Shown: positions 9,306 through 17,668, counted from the first letter of the stretch. The stretch: DNA of 64,000 bases from Polaromonas sp. (GCF_029945925.1 NZ_JAQSDN010000007.1:1-64000), one strand, 5' to 3'. Made by a program: numbers and translations. The notes: generated by a model from the letters alone, not told the origin.

Positions 9306-9764
9306 CTATTTCAGGTAGGCGGGGATCAGATCTCCTCGCTTATCGTCGCGTGTACGGATGGCGACCTTGCAGAAACCCAACACATTGGGATCGGCGCGCG
9401 ACTCGAGAACCACCAATTGCCCGCCGATATTGTTGAGAAGCGCGCGGTCGTATTCCATCAGACGGTGGCAGGCTTGCACGTCGCCGGTCTTTTCGAGGGA
9501 ACATGCAAAATGGATCTCGCAGTAAGCGGTGTCGTTTTCGATTTTCTCGATTTTCCAGAACTGATTCAAGCCGAACATGCGGCGCCATTCTTGGGTGATG
9601 TCCTCGACAGTGGCCTTGCGCTGACCTTTGTTTTTCAGCCAAGTGTATTGCGCGAGGATTTTGGCGATGACTTTAGTGCGCCAGTGATTCCGAGATCTGG
9701 AGAGAGGGCCGGTGAAACCGTTGATTTTTTTGTAGAGTGCGATTTTCTTGCTATCGTCTTCCAT
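9306..9764 (-). CDS. Conserved protein of unknown function, 152 residues
   Basis: I do not recognise the family. The protein is soluble in appearance, with a basic N-terminal half (SRSRNHWRTKVIAKILAQYTWLKNKGQRK) that could form helices and a C-terminal half with an alternating pattern. It holds three cysteines (in AYCEIHFACS, VQACH and GFCKV) but no clear CxxC site. It starts 1 bp after the stop of the MAPEG-type gene on the same strand, so the two are almost certainly co-transcribed. That pairing suggests a job linked to membrane lipid or thiol metabolism, but only as a guess. Confidence 0.6.
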   Translation of the reverse strand: MEDDSKKIALYKKINGFTGPLSRSRNHWRTKVIAKILAQYTWLKNKGQRKATVEDITQEWRRMFGLNQFWKIEKIENDTAYCEIHFACSLEKTGDVQACHRLMEYDRALLNNIGGQLVVLESRADPNVLGFCKVAIRTRDDKRGDLIPAYLK

Positions 9765-9765
9765 G

Positions 9766-10137
9766 TCAGTGCACCAGGAGAATGACAGCTGTCACGATCT
9801 GCAGAAGCACCGTCACAGCATGCGCCAGCTGGCGGATTAGCAGGGTGCGTTTGAACAGGGCGGCGCAATAGATGATGCGGGTGAGTACAAATACACTGCC
9901 GAGTGCAAGCGCAAAGCGCGCGTCGGCATTCCCGTTCACTTCAATGAAATAAAGCAGCACGATGAAGATCATCGACTGTTCGAGCGAGTTGCCGTGCGCG
10001 CGGACGGCCAGCGTGAGCGCCCTAATTCCGTCGTCGCCGAAGCTGACTTTATGCGCGAGCCTTAGTCGCGAGATATTCAGGGAAAGTGTTACGAGCAGCA
10101 ATGACAATGTTGCTGCGACATACGCGCTGTATAACAA
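9766..10137 (-). CDS. MAPEG-family membrane protein
   Basis: The 123-residue protein has four hydrophobic segments (near residues 5-23, 55-70, 75-90 and 105-122). It carries the MAPEG pattern RLRLAHKVSFGDDGIRALTLAVRAHGNSLEQ: a basic stretch followed by RAHGN.xE. MAPEG proteins are membrane-associated glutathione-dependent enzymes or relatives, often poorly defined in bacteria. It is the first gene of a leftward pair with 9306-9764, and the LysR gene follows. Confidence 0.8.
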   Translation of the reverse strand: MLYSAYVAATLSLLLVTLSLNISRLRLAHKVSFGDDGIRALTLAVRAHGNSLEQSMIFIVLLYFIEVNGNADARFALALGSVFVLTRIIYCAALFKRTLLIRQLAHAVTVLLQIVTAVILLVH

Positions 10138-10377
10138 TTCGAACTCCTAATCGGTTGGTTTGCCTGCCTGCCTCAAGGCTAAACCACTGCACCGGCAAAG
10201 TAAAAGCACTTCTACTCATGGTGACGATTACCTGGAGTTATGGCTACGCTGAATAAGCTCCGTCAAAGAGTCCACACGGGTCGATGACAGAGCGATTGGG
10301 TTCAAGCTGGACGCCAAATGGCCGCTCTTGTGACCCTACCGGACAGTTTCTCGGGCCTTTGGGCCCGTTTGTTGCCC

Positions 10378-10742
10378 TCATGGGCGCACCTGTGCCATCA
10401 ACCGTTGTCGACTGAGGTAGATGTTGGCCAGTGCCAGCGCCGTGAACGCACGCGTTCCGTCCGAGTTGATAAACCCCGTCGCCGCACTGGTGGCCCGCAG
10501 ATGTTTGCGGAAAGGCGCTAAAACAGATACGGCTTGTCGTCCAGCGCGAGCCACTGCCTGCTATGCAGCCTGTTCGCGCGAAGCCAAGCGACGCACTCCC
10601 GTTCGCGTGGATAGAGGTCAGTACCGTCCGGTGCCTGCTTGCGGTTCTGGTTCTTGTGATTCGGCGTGACATCCACAATGCGAGCGGCGTCGCTCGAAAA
10701 ATAATGCTTCAGGGTTGCCTGAGGTGTCCATCGGGTATCTGA
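10378..10742 (-). pseudogene. Decayed HAD (Swiss-army-knife type) gene copy 3
   Basis: On the minus strand the fragments are RYPMDTSGN, then in another frame LKHYFSSDAARIVDVTPNHK, then APDGTDLYPRERECVAWLRANRL and QWLALDDKPYLF, followed by a stop (10518-10520), and then a further frame with LRATSAATGFINSDG to 10378. These match in order the central and C-terminal parts of the intact HAD protein at 11546-12052 (YIRELECCAWLKSNRP, PLWMALDDRDEWF) and of copy 2 (RYPLDTSGDTLKHHFSSDF). The 5' half, with the DFDG nucleophile motif, is gone. Confidence 0.65.
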
Positions 10743-10869
10743 TGTGTATTGGAAGTCGTATGCGAATCACGGCGACAAAGACCCAGCTGCCGCGGCTGCC
10801 GAAGTGTTCAAGGCGAAGCGCGGGGGTAAAACCGATGGACTTCAATGAGTCTATTCGATAGTGACGGAT

Positions 10870-11214
10870 TCAAGCGTAGACCCCATAACGCATGCGTAAC
10901 AAAAGTTGAGTGACCTGCGCGATGCCATCTATCGTTTGCATGAGATCAACGGGCCTACGCTGGCCGAGGCCCATCGCGGGGGTCATCAACCACTGCTCGG
11001 CAGCCGCGATGCTTCCGAGCTCTTCAACAGCCAGGGCGCGTACTTTGCAATCCAAATGCATCAAGCGGTCGTAGTCTGGACTTCCGAATTCGCGACCAAC
11101 TGGAGCGATGTCTAACCATGCTTGCTCCTCAGAAGACCGCCAGAGAAATCTGGAGTGATGAAACCTTGAGTGGAAAAGTTGGCCCACGATACGCTTTCTT
11201 TTTCTGCTGTTCAC
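10870..11214 (-). CDS. MbcA/ParS/Xre-type antitoxin C-terminal domain protein (DUF2384)
   Basis: The 114-residue protein has a C-terminal block VRALAVEELGSIAAAEQWLMTPAMGLGQRRPVDLMQTIDGIAQVTQLLLRMRYGVYA. This is the MbcA/ParS/Xre antitoxin toxin-binding domain pattern (A..WL..P...LG...P..L..T..G...V...L.....GVYA). The N-terminal Xre HTH of the full-length family is absent and replaced by about 50 basic residues. The GTG start at 11214 is supported by AAGGAGAT 7 bases before it. No RES- or Mbc-type toxin gene follows; the next sequence is a pseudogene. It is the last gene of the leftward integrase-led series. Confidence 0.65.
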   Translation of the reverse strand: MNSRKRKRIVGQLFHSRFHHSRFLWRSSEEQAWLDIAPVGREFGSPDYDRLMHLDCKVRALAVEELGSIAAAEQWLMTPAMGLGQRRPVDLMQTIDGIAQVTQLLLRMRYGVYA

Positions 11215-11271
11215 TTCTGATCTCCTTCGAAGATTTTCCTCGGGTCATCGTATTCTTCTGTGTGCTGCGTG

Positions 11272-11549
11272 TTAGAGATCAATGCCGTCCGGCGCCTGAT
11301 TGCGATCCAGGCCCTTGTGATTTGGCGTGACCCCACGATGCATTCGGCGAAATCGCTCGAAAAATGATGTTTCAAGGTGTCGCCCGAAGTGTCCAGCGGG
11401 TAGCGAAGGCGCCAGGTTGCGGAAAGCACGATGTCCACCTGCAGGAATTCGCGCAGGATGCCTTCGATCGGGTTGCGCTGGCAAAACTTGAACTGGGCGA
11501 CGCAGGGATCTGGATGGAACACACCATCGAAGTCAAGGAAAGGAATCAT
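11272..11549 (-). pseudogene. HAD (Swiss-army-knife type) gene copy 2, frameshifted and truncated
   Basis: The ATG at 11549 overlaps the stop of the intact HAD gene (ATGA). The protein begins IPFLDFDGVFHPD with the HAD DxDG nucleophile motif, then VDIVLSATWRLRYPLDTSGD and KHHFSSDF. A frameshift near 11350 moves it to RGVTPNHKGLDRNQAPDGIDL, which then meets a stop at 11272. Compared with copies 1 and 3 the C-terminal half (the conserved WLxxxR and ALDD parts) is missing. Without the frameshift being repaired an intact ORF of 112 codons exists but its tail is out of frame. Confidence 0.65.
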
Positions 11550-12052
11550 TCAGTTTTCCCGGTGTTCGGTCGCGCTGTCGTGATGCGCGTCAGATGTTGG
11601 CGGAACAGGTCTTCGTCGGAAGGCATGAAGCCATCACCACCATCCACCTTCATGAGGTTGGGGCACCCGGGTAAGAACCATTCATCCCGATCATCCAGAG
11701 CCATCCAAAGCGGCCTGGCTGGTCGGTTCGATTTGAGCCAGGCGCAGCATTCGAGCTCGCGTATGTAAGGGAGGGCATCAAGCCCATTTTTCTGAAGGCG
11801 GCCTAAAAATGGGGTGACGCCAATGACTCGCGGGGCGATGTCCGGGGAGAAATGGCGGCGCAGGTGCGCTACCGCGACCGCATCAGTTCCCCCCAGCCAG
11901 TCCAGACGCCAAGTGGACGAAATGACGATCTCCACCGACGGGAAATCCCTGAGGATGGCCTCAACAAGCGGCAACTGCGAGAAGGCCTCCTTGGGCAAGG
12001 AAGGCTCGGAGTGCAGCACGCCATCGAAGTCGAGGAATAGAACCGGGTTCAT
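11546..12052 (-). CDS. HAD-domain protein of the Swiss-army-knife RNA-repair type (HAD_SAK)
   Basis: From the ATG at 12052 the product has 168 residues. It opens with MNPVLFLDFDGVLHSE (HAD motif I, DxDG), then VEIVISSTWRLD (motif II region, SSTWR) and ends with PLWMALDDRDEWF (motif IV acidic pair DD). This pattern is the HAD domain found in Swiss-army-knife RNA-repair proteins. Such proteins are predicted phosphatases; the substrate here is unknown. The start overlaps the stop of the upstream phosphoesterase fragment by ATGA, and its own stop overlaps the start of copy 2, so translation is coupled. A longer frame upstream (to 12118) is less likely. Confidence 0.75.
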   Translation of the reverse strand: MNPVLFLDFDGVLHSEPSLPKEAFSQLPLVEAILRDFPSVEIVISSTWRLDWLGGTDAVAVAHLRRHFSPDIAPRVIGVTPFLGRLQKNGLDALPYIRELECCAWLKSNRPARPLWMALDDRDEWFLPGCPNLMKVDGGDGFMPSDEDLFRQHLTRITTARPNTGKTE

Positions 12053-12282
12053 GGCGCCGCATCCTTGAACACACCCAGGTACTTTTTCCGGAAGTCCCGC
12101 TGCGCATGGATGAACCACAGCTTGCCGGCAATGGAGTCCAACTCTTCGTGCAGCGGCCGCGCCACCTCGATCTCCCCCAACAAGATGACTGCGGATGCGC
12201 GCTTCACATCAGCAACTTTGAGAATTTGCCTGAACTGGCCGCGCGGGTCGCCGCACAAAAGAATGAGGTCGTCGGTTTTCAT
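12049..12282 (-). CDS. Truncated calcineurin-like metallophosphoesterase, 77 residues
   Basis: The product reads MKTDDLILLCGDPRGQFRQILKVADV and continues to VILLGEIE and KLWFIHAQRDF. It matches the N-terminal third of calcineurin-like phosphoesterases, with the motifs GD.HG, GDxE and GNHD degraded to GDPRG, GEIE and HAQRD. It stops after 77 residues, well short of the usual length, so catalysis is unlikely. It lies 95 bp after the AAA+ gene and overlaps the HAD start by ATGA. It could be a relic or a re-purposed small protein. Confidence 0.6.
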   Translation of the reverse strand: MKTDDLILLCGDPRGQFRQILKVADVKRASAVILLGEIEVARPLHEELDSIAGKLWFIHAQRDFRKKYLGVFKDAAP

Positions 12283-12377
12283 AGTGACTGGTACTCGTGA
12301 TTGGGGTTTTCGTACAAATGTTTGAAGGTTCTGATTTCTCTGCTCTGCATTTTTAGCCCTGCTTCTAATTGATAGAT

Positions 12378-13883
12378 TCAGTGCAACAAAGTCATCGGCG
12401 CTGCGAATGCTTCGTCTGCCAGCAGCACGTCTCGCGGCAAATCCATCACGTCCACGCTGCGCCCTCCCCGCCTGACGGCCGATGCCGCCGCCGAGGCGGT
12501 GGCCTGATACATCTCCCGCGCACTGAGGTGCGCCACTGCCGCGATGAAGCGCCGGTCTGGCAGTGTTCTCCAGGCGGTTCCAGAATCTTTCATCGCCTGT
12601 GCCACCACCGAAATGGCCACCAGCATCGCCTGCTCCGCCGTGGGCATGGTGATCAGGAACTCCTTCATCCGGGATCTGAGCGTGGGGGCGATCAGCCAGG
12701 GGTAGTTGGCGGTTGCGATCCAGGTAATGAAGCTGGCATCGAGTTCGATGTCCACACTGAGGTCGCGCACACCGACCGCTGAAACCGGCTCCAGCAAGGA
12801 GTGCAGCACCGCAGTTGGGGAAGCCATACTTCCGCTGGAGCCTTGACCCCGGCTGGCTTTGTCCAGCTCGTCCAGGATCACAACCGGATTGGCGTAATCT
12901 CCCATCGCCAGTAGCTCGAACACCAGGCCGTAGCGGGTGTTGCTCCAGGTAATTTCGGATCCCAGCAACGCCGAGGAGGTTTCTGCCTGGTCCATGGGAT
13001 GTCGCCGCACCGGGACATGAAGCACGGAGGCCAAGGCCTCGCAAAAGTGCGTTTTCCCAACGCCCGGGGGCCCGAACAGCATCATGGGCGGGATGCGCAC
13101 GGGGCGGCGGCTGGCTTTCTGCAGGGAGATGCGGTCGGCCACGAACTGGATCACCTCCGAGAAGTGCGGGTGAGATTGTTCCAGCGCAAGTACGTCGTCG
13201 ATGCTGCGAGCCAGCCCCATCCGCCGCAGAACCCCTTTAGGCTCGAGCTGGGCGAAGAGTTTTTCGTTGCGCTTCGTCACGTCTGAGTCCGTGGCCGCCC
13301 CACCCTTTCCCAGCTTCTTGATGGCCTCGCGGCTGTAGACGGCCAATCGCCCCTTCTTGGGGAGTTCTGCGACCTGCTTGCAGAAGCCCGCCGGGCTCAT
13401 GATGCTCGTGGTGAGTGCACCGCGGCGCGTGGGCTGGGCTGGCTTGCCCTCAGGTGCGCCCGATCCTTGCGCGTCTTGCTCCTTTGTATATTCCCGCGGC
13501 GCCTTCTGTTCGGAGGACTGAAGGATTGAAGGCGGGGCCCTTCGATGGGTGAATCTGCCATGCTCACCTTTATCTATATTTCCCAAGTCCTCCAGTTCGT
13601 CCTTCAGTTCCACAGGTATCAGGATCCTGGGTTGGTCGGTGTAATCCAAGATGGTCCTCAAGCGCAAGTACACCGGAGATTCGAAGCGCCGACGACCAGG
13701 ACGAGGTAGCGTCGTAAAACTCGGCGGGCCCCGCTTCCGAGATGCGACCACAGGCTTGTCGTTGGCGGCATCGGGCGAAGCCTTCTGCTCCGACAACCGG
13801 GCGTCGGCACCTCCTCCTCCCTGCTCCGCCTGGCCCTCGTCCCCGCAACCGATCGGCAGATTGTCTTTTCTGGAATAGGTCAT
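12378..13883 (-). CDS. AAA+ ATPase, Lon-like AAA core without a protease domain
   Basis: The 501-residue product starts at the ATG at 13883, with GAAGTGAAGGAGTG ahead of it. Residues 1-190 are low-complexity and polar (linker-like). The AAA+ core follows: Walker A FGPPGVGKT, Walker B VVILDELDK, sensor-1 WIATANYPW and an arginine-finger-like PTLRSRMKEF. The C-terminal 100 residues form a small helical lid (REMYQATASAAASAVRRGGR). The core resembles the Lon AAA module but no Ser-Lys protease domain is present. It begins 12 bp after the LAGLIDADG-fusion gene, in one operon with the integrase. Confidence 0.78.
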   Translation of the reverse strand: MTYSRKDNLPIGCGDEGQAEQGGGGADARLSEQKASPDAANDKPVVASRKRGPPSFTTLPRPGRRRFESPVYLRLRTILDYTDQPRILIPVELKDELEDLGNIDKGEHGRFTHRRAPPSILQSSEQKAPREYTKEQDAQGSGAPEGKPAQPTRRGALTTSIMSPAGFCKQVAELPKKGRLAVYSREAIKKLGKGGAATDSDVTKRNEKLFAQLEPKGVLRRMGLARSIDDVLALEQSHPHFSEVIQFVADRISLQKASRRPVRIPPMMLFGPPGVGKTHFCEALASVLHVPVRRHPMDQAETSSALLGSEITWSNTRYGLVFELLAMGDYANPVVILDELDKASRGQGSSGSMASPTAVLHSLLEPVSAVGVRDLSVDIELDASFITWIATANYPWLIAPTLRSRMKEFLITMPTAEQAMLVAISVVAQAMKDSGTAWRTLPDRRFIAAVAHLSAREMYQATASAAASAVRRGGRSVDVMDLPRDVLLADEAFAAPMTLLH

Positions 13884-13894
13884 CGTGCACTCCT

Positions 13895-15718
13895 TCACTT
13901 CAAGGCGCGCAGCTTGAGGTAGTGCGCAACGCGCACCGCTTCCACATCGGCAGGCACGCCGTGCGGTCCAAAGCGGCGACTGATCTGGCCGTTCAGGCAG
14001 AACGAGATGGCCACCAGGGCCTCCGGGCGTTTCCTGACCAGCAGGGTACGCAGGCGCCGGATGAGGAGCAAGGCCTTGGGTCCCGAGTAGTTCAGGGTGT
14101 AGACCTGCTTGTTGTGCTCGAGCTTGCGCTTGACCGCATAGATCACCCCATCGACGCCCACACAGCGGCGGAAGTGTTCCAGGGTCTGCAGGCAGTTCTG
14201 GCATACGGAGACAGTGAGTCGGTAGATGGGCCTACGGTTTGCAAAAGGCTGCTTGATGATGGCAATGCAGCCGTCTCCATCGAGCATGCCGGCGGCCCAC
14301 GCCAAGCTCGGGCGAGGTGCACCGGCCCCGTCATCAAATTCGTCGATGTCTAAGCGCAGGTCGTCCGGGCTAGGGGAAATTGCCGCCAACGGGATCACAG
14401 CAACGTCACCTGATTCCGCGCGGCTCTCCTTGCCCGAAGAGTCCTCACCGCCAGTCCCAAGTTTGTTCTCGATGGGGTTCTCGATACCTGCACCCGCCGC
14501 CGGCCAGTTCTGATAATTCGAGATCGCGCCCTTGACGGGGTCTCGTTCCCCAGCGTCCTCGCTGCCAAGCTGTACCGATGCGCTATGCGCCCGGGCGCCC
14601 TGGCTTCGCATTTCATTTAACAAGTTCGACCGTGTCAGCGACAGCGCATCGCCCATCGCACAACCCATGCGCGCCAGCACCGGGTCCACCGGGCGATCAC
14701 TGAAAGGACCCCCTTGTTTGCCTCCAATGCGAAAGGGGCGATGTGCCTCGGTTCCCAGCAGCCGCTCCAGATAGGCAGCGTCCTCGGGCTCCAGTTCCGC
14801 GAAGCGGCTCAACAAAGACTTCAGGAAGGCGGCGGTCCGCGGATGCGCTTGGCGGGCGTCAGCCGGCTGCATTCCATGGCCTGGGCCAGGACAGTCGGGC
14901 CCCTTCAGGCCGGCCGACACTTGCGTCGCTGGCAAGGCACCCAGATCGCTGATCAGGCAAGCCAGGCGGGCCAACGATGCTTCATCGGCGTTCAGGTCCA
15001 GCGCGCAAAGCGCCATGGCCGCGTGGATACCACAGCTCAAGGTGTGCGGATCCAGCACAACAGCCAGCTCGCTCGTGTCATCAACAATGGGTGTGAGCTT
15101 GTGCTCAATGTCCGGCCTGCTGATTGCAGCTATACAAACCGCCTGGTGCACCGGCTTCATGCTAGCCAGCACCCTGTGCAGTTCGAACAGCAGCTGCTCA
15201 GGCAGACCCAGGTGGTCGAGCCCCCAAGGGGTAACCGCTTGACCTTTGCGGGCTACGCTCAAGCGGTGAACCATGAGGGTGTCGTCCGGGGTGCCAGGAA
15301 CGCGGCGCCTCATCAGTTTCATCTCGTACACGCCTGGCTTTGCCAGCCAGCCGGCGGCATAGGCCGTGGGGAACACCACCGTCTGGTCACCCGAACCCAG
15401 GCGGGCGAAAGACATGAAGGAATCGCAGGCATTCGGAAACTCGCCCTGTGCGGTCAGGCTCGGGTCCATGCCGTAGGCCTGTGCGGCGCCCACATGGGCA
15501 GTGACGCGCACCACCGACCAGGGATCGGCCAGGTGGCCTAAAGCGTTGACGCATTCGTCAAGTGGGTCGGAGATGTAGAAGTGCGGCCCGGCGGCGGGCG
15601 AATCGGATTGCTCGAATGCATTTCCCGACATGGCGGAAAGGCCGGCAACGCGCGCTTTCAGCTTTTCGTTGAAGTCGCTGATGTCGGTGTCGAAGGTGTC
15701 GAAGTTGGTGAAGTTCAT
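13895..15718 (-). CDS. 607-residue protein with C-terminal LAGLIDADG-type endonuclease domain
   Basis: The start is placed at the ATG at 15718 (MNFTNFDTFDTD), since the frame further upstream reads as non-coding. Residues 1-330 are an unrecognised domain with an HD/relaxase-accessory feel (VVLDPHTLSCGIHAAMALCALDL, SLARLACLISDLGALPAT). Residues 330-465 are low-complexity. Residues 470-607 show a LAGLIDADG-like start, SLAWAAGMLDGDGCIAIIK, with the acidic DGDG motif, then YRLTVSVCQNCLQTLEHFRRCVGVDG and a second half with SGPKALLLIRRLRTLLVRKR. I know homing-type endonucleases as selfish elements or as domesticated enzymes; fusion to this N-terminus is unusual. It lies between the integrase and AAA+ genes. 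Confidence 0.6.
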   Translation of the reverse strand: MNFTNFDTFDTDISDFNEKLKARVAGLSAMSGNAFEQSDSPAAGPHFYISDPLDECVNALGHLADPWSVVRVTAHVGAAQAYGMDPSLTAQGEFPNACDSFMSFARLGSGDQTVVFPTAYAAGWLAKPGVYEMKLMRRRVPGTPDDTLMVHRLSVARKGQAVTPWGLDHLGLPEQLLFELHRVLASMKPVHQAVCIAAISRPDIEHKLTPIVDDTSELAVVLDPHTLSCGIHAAMALCALDLNADEASLARLACLISDLGALPATQVSAGLKGPDCPGPGHGMQPADARQAHPRTAAFLKSLLSRFAELEPEDAAYLERLLGTEAHRPFRIGGKQGGPFSDRPVDPVLARMGCAMGDALSLTRSNLLNEMRSQGARAHSASVQLGSEDAGERDPVKGAISNYQNWPAAGAGIENPIENKLGTGGEDSSGKESRAESGDVAVIPLAAISPSPDDLRLDIDEFDDGAGAPRPSLAWAAGMLDGDGCIAIIKQPFANRRPIYRLTVSVCQNCLQTLEHFRRCVGVDGVIYAVKRKLEHNKQVYTLNYSGPKALLLIRRLRTLLVRKRPEALVAISFCLNGQISRRFGPHGVPADVEAVRVAHYLKLRALK

Positions 15719-15879
15719 GGTGGTTCCGGTGTAGTGAGTTGAAGTGAATGGGAGGAGGAAGATCTGCTCTTTGCAGTTCTTCCTGGAATGGCTTTTCGTT
15801 CGGGCAAAGCTCCGCCTACCTGGCTGTGTGGGCACCTTGCCCTTCCGGCCAGCAGATGGCTCTTTCAGTGAGGTGGCGG

Positions 15880-17373
15880 CTAGTCCTGCTTCAAGAACGC
15901 CGGGAGCTCCGGTCTCTTGAGGAGCGACATCAGGGACGTTGAGTCGTCAGGCGCACGCCGTCGGCGCAGGTCGGCCACCGAGGTGCGGGTGATCGCCTCG
16001 TCATCCGGGCCCAGTTCGTCCAGCGCGCGGATGCCCTCGCCGTCGCCGGCATCCGATGCACGCGCCAGATCGACGGAGCCTGTCGCAGACGCCTCGTCTG
16101 TGGGCGCCCCACTCCCTTTGGCTGTGATGGCCGGGCGTTCCTCGGGCAGCTGCACCACAATCCCGCGCACCGGCGTGACCGAGATGTGCTGCTTGAGCAA
16201 TCGCTCCATGGCCGAGCCGTCTCGTCGTGTCAGGTTAGGCACGTAGCGGCTATACACACGAAACAGCATCTCAGTGCTGGTGTGGCCGAGCTGGCGCGCA
16301 ATCCACTCCGGCGCTTCCCCGGAGGCCAGCCACAGCGTTGCTGCGGTGTGGCGCATCTGGTAGGCCCGACGGTGCGGTATGTCGAGGTGGCGAAGCAGCG
16401 GCGACCATACCCGGTTCAGAAAATTCTGGTTGTCGATGGGCGTCCCATTGCGGTTGCAAAAGACGAACTCCGACGTCTTGCCCGTCACCTTGAACTGCGC
16501 CTGCAGTGCATCGAAAACAAGGTCGTTCATCTGGATGTCACGCACGCTGCCGTCGGTCTTGAGCTCGTCCTCCTCTTTAAGTACGATGGCCTCGCGCACC
16601 AGGATCAATCGGCGCTCGAAATCGATGTACTTCCACTTCAAGCCGTGGACTTCGCCCGTGCGCATGCCGGTGAAGAAACGCACGGTGAAGTACTCGCGGT
16701 AGTCCGCCCGCGCCGTCGTGAGGATCTGCTGCACCTCTTCCAGGGTAAATGGCATCACGTCGCTGCGCTTCATCTTCAGCGGTTTGATGTTGCGAAATGC
16801 CGAAGTAAACTCAAGGCGGTCGGCCGCTTCGTTGAGGATCTGCCGCAGCGGCTTCATCACGGAGTTGATGCGTCGGTTGGACAATGTGGTTTGGGATTTT
16901 CGGGTGGTTACTTTGGCGAGTGTTGCCCGAAATGCCAGTACGTCTGCCTTGGTGATCTGGCCGACCTCCTTCTCCCCGAAGTAGGGAATGAGGTACTGGT
17001 CGATCGATCCGCGCTGCGTGACCTTGTAGCTGCGCCGCCAGGAGACTTCCGACTCCGCGAACCACATGTCAGCGAATACCTTGAAGGTAGAAGTGCCTGT
17101 GCGGGACGATGGTTGGCGTTGCAGTTCAGGCGTGCTTTCGTCCGCAGGTGCTTCAGCCACGGGTTGACTCGAAGGTAACGGTTTGCCGAAGGTCTTCTGG
17201 TAGTCGAATGTGCCGAGGGCGATTTCGCCTTCCACGCGGTCCAGAGCCTTTTGCAACCGTTTTCGGTTGGCCAGGTTGTCCGGAAGCGATGTGTACTCGC
17301 GTAGTCGCCGTCCAGAATGGCGAAAGTCCATGAAGAGGGTGCCCGTACTCTCATGCCGGCGAATGCTACCCAT
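15880..17373 (-). CDS. Tyrosine-type site-specific recombinase (integrase)
   Basis: The 497-residue product starts at the ATG at 17373, inside the end of the excisionase gene (8-bp overlap). An N-terminal SAM-like core-binding domain precedes the catalytic domain: FFTGMRTGEVHGLKW (catalytic Arg I), YQMRHTAATLWLASG (second Arg and His; the first His of the usual HxxR is a Tyr), RQLGHTSTEMLFRVYSRYV (GH and the nucleophile Tyr). Residues about 400-497 form a polar tail not usual in phage integrases (RPELPAFLKQD at the end). The enzyme would catalyse strand exchange between attachment sites; the nearest att-like repeats are at the tRNA-Arg 20 kb away. Confidence 0.88.
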   Translation of the reverse strand: MGSIRRHESTGTLFMDFRHSGRRLREYTSLPDNLANRKRLQKALDRVEGEIALGTFDYQKTFGKPLPSSQPVAEAPADESTPELQRQPSSRTGTSTFKVFADMWFAESEVSWRRSYKVTQRGSIDQYLIPYFGEKEVGQITKADVLAFRATLAKVTTRKSQTTLSNRRINSVMKPLRQILNEAADRLEFTSAFRNIKPLKMKRSDVMPFTLEEVQQILTTARADYREYFTVRFFTGMRTGEVHGLKWKYIDFERRLILVREAIVLKEEDELKTDGSVRDIQMNDLVFDALQAQFKVTGKTSEFVFCNRNGTPIDNQNFLNRVWSPLLRHLDIPHRRAYQMRHTAATLWLASGEAPEWIARQLGHTSTEMLFRVYSRYVPNLTRRDGSAMERLLKQHISVTPVRGIVVQLPEERPAITAKGSGAPTDEASATGSVDLARASDAGDGEGIRALDELGPDDEAITRTSVADLRRRRAPDDSTSLMSLLKRPELPAFLKQD

Positions 17374-17605
17374 GAAGCACGCCCCCGTTGGCCAAGGGAA
17401 TCGCCTCGGAACCCATCCCTGAATGGTTCGCCATATCCGATTCGATGTGCTCCCAGATGTAGAGCGTCTTGCGGCCGCCGAAGGGGCGGATGTAATGCCG
17501 GCCCTCCAGCAGGACACTGTCTTTGAGTCGATCCCGTATGGTTCGGCTGTCGTATTTAATTCGGGATGACAACTCATCCGTCGTCAGGTAGGTGCATGCG
17601 GCCAC
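17366..17605 (-). CDS. Excisionase-like small DNA-binding protein
   Basis: The 79-residue product (GTG start at 17605, preceded by AAGGAGTG) contains a winged-HTH pattern: YLTTDELSSRIKYDSRTIRDRLKDSVLLEGRHYIRPFGGRKTLYIWEHIE, typical of AlpA/Xis-like proteins. It overlaps the integrase start by 8 bp, so the two are translated together. The likely role is direction control of the recombinase or activation of the operon. Confidence 0.75.
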   Translation of the reverse strand: MAACTYLTTDELSSRIKYDSRTIRDRLKDSVLLEGRHYIRPFGGRKTLYIWEHIESDMANHSGMGSEAIPLANGGVLHG

Positions 17606-17668
17606 TTTTCACTCCTTCGGTTTAATGGGACAATCAGAACAACAAAAAAGCATTCAAAGCTATTTTTT

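Noticed and set aside
10244..10678. 144-codon minus-strand frame
   Set aside because: It overlaps the decayed HAD copy 3 in another frame and shows no own family.
12283..13044. Longer upstream extension of the phosphoesterase remnant
   Set aside because: The extension is a shadow of the AAA+ gene; only the last 77 codons after the ATG at 12282 look like protein.
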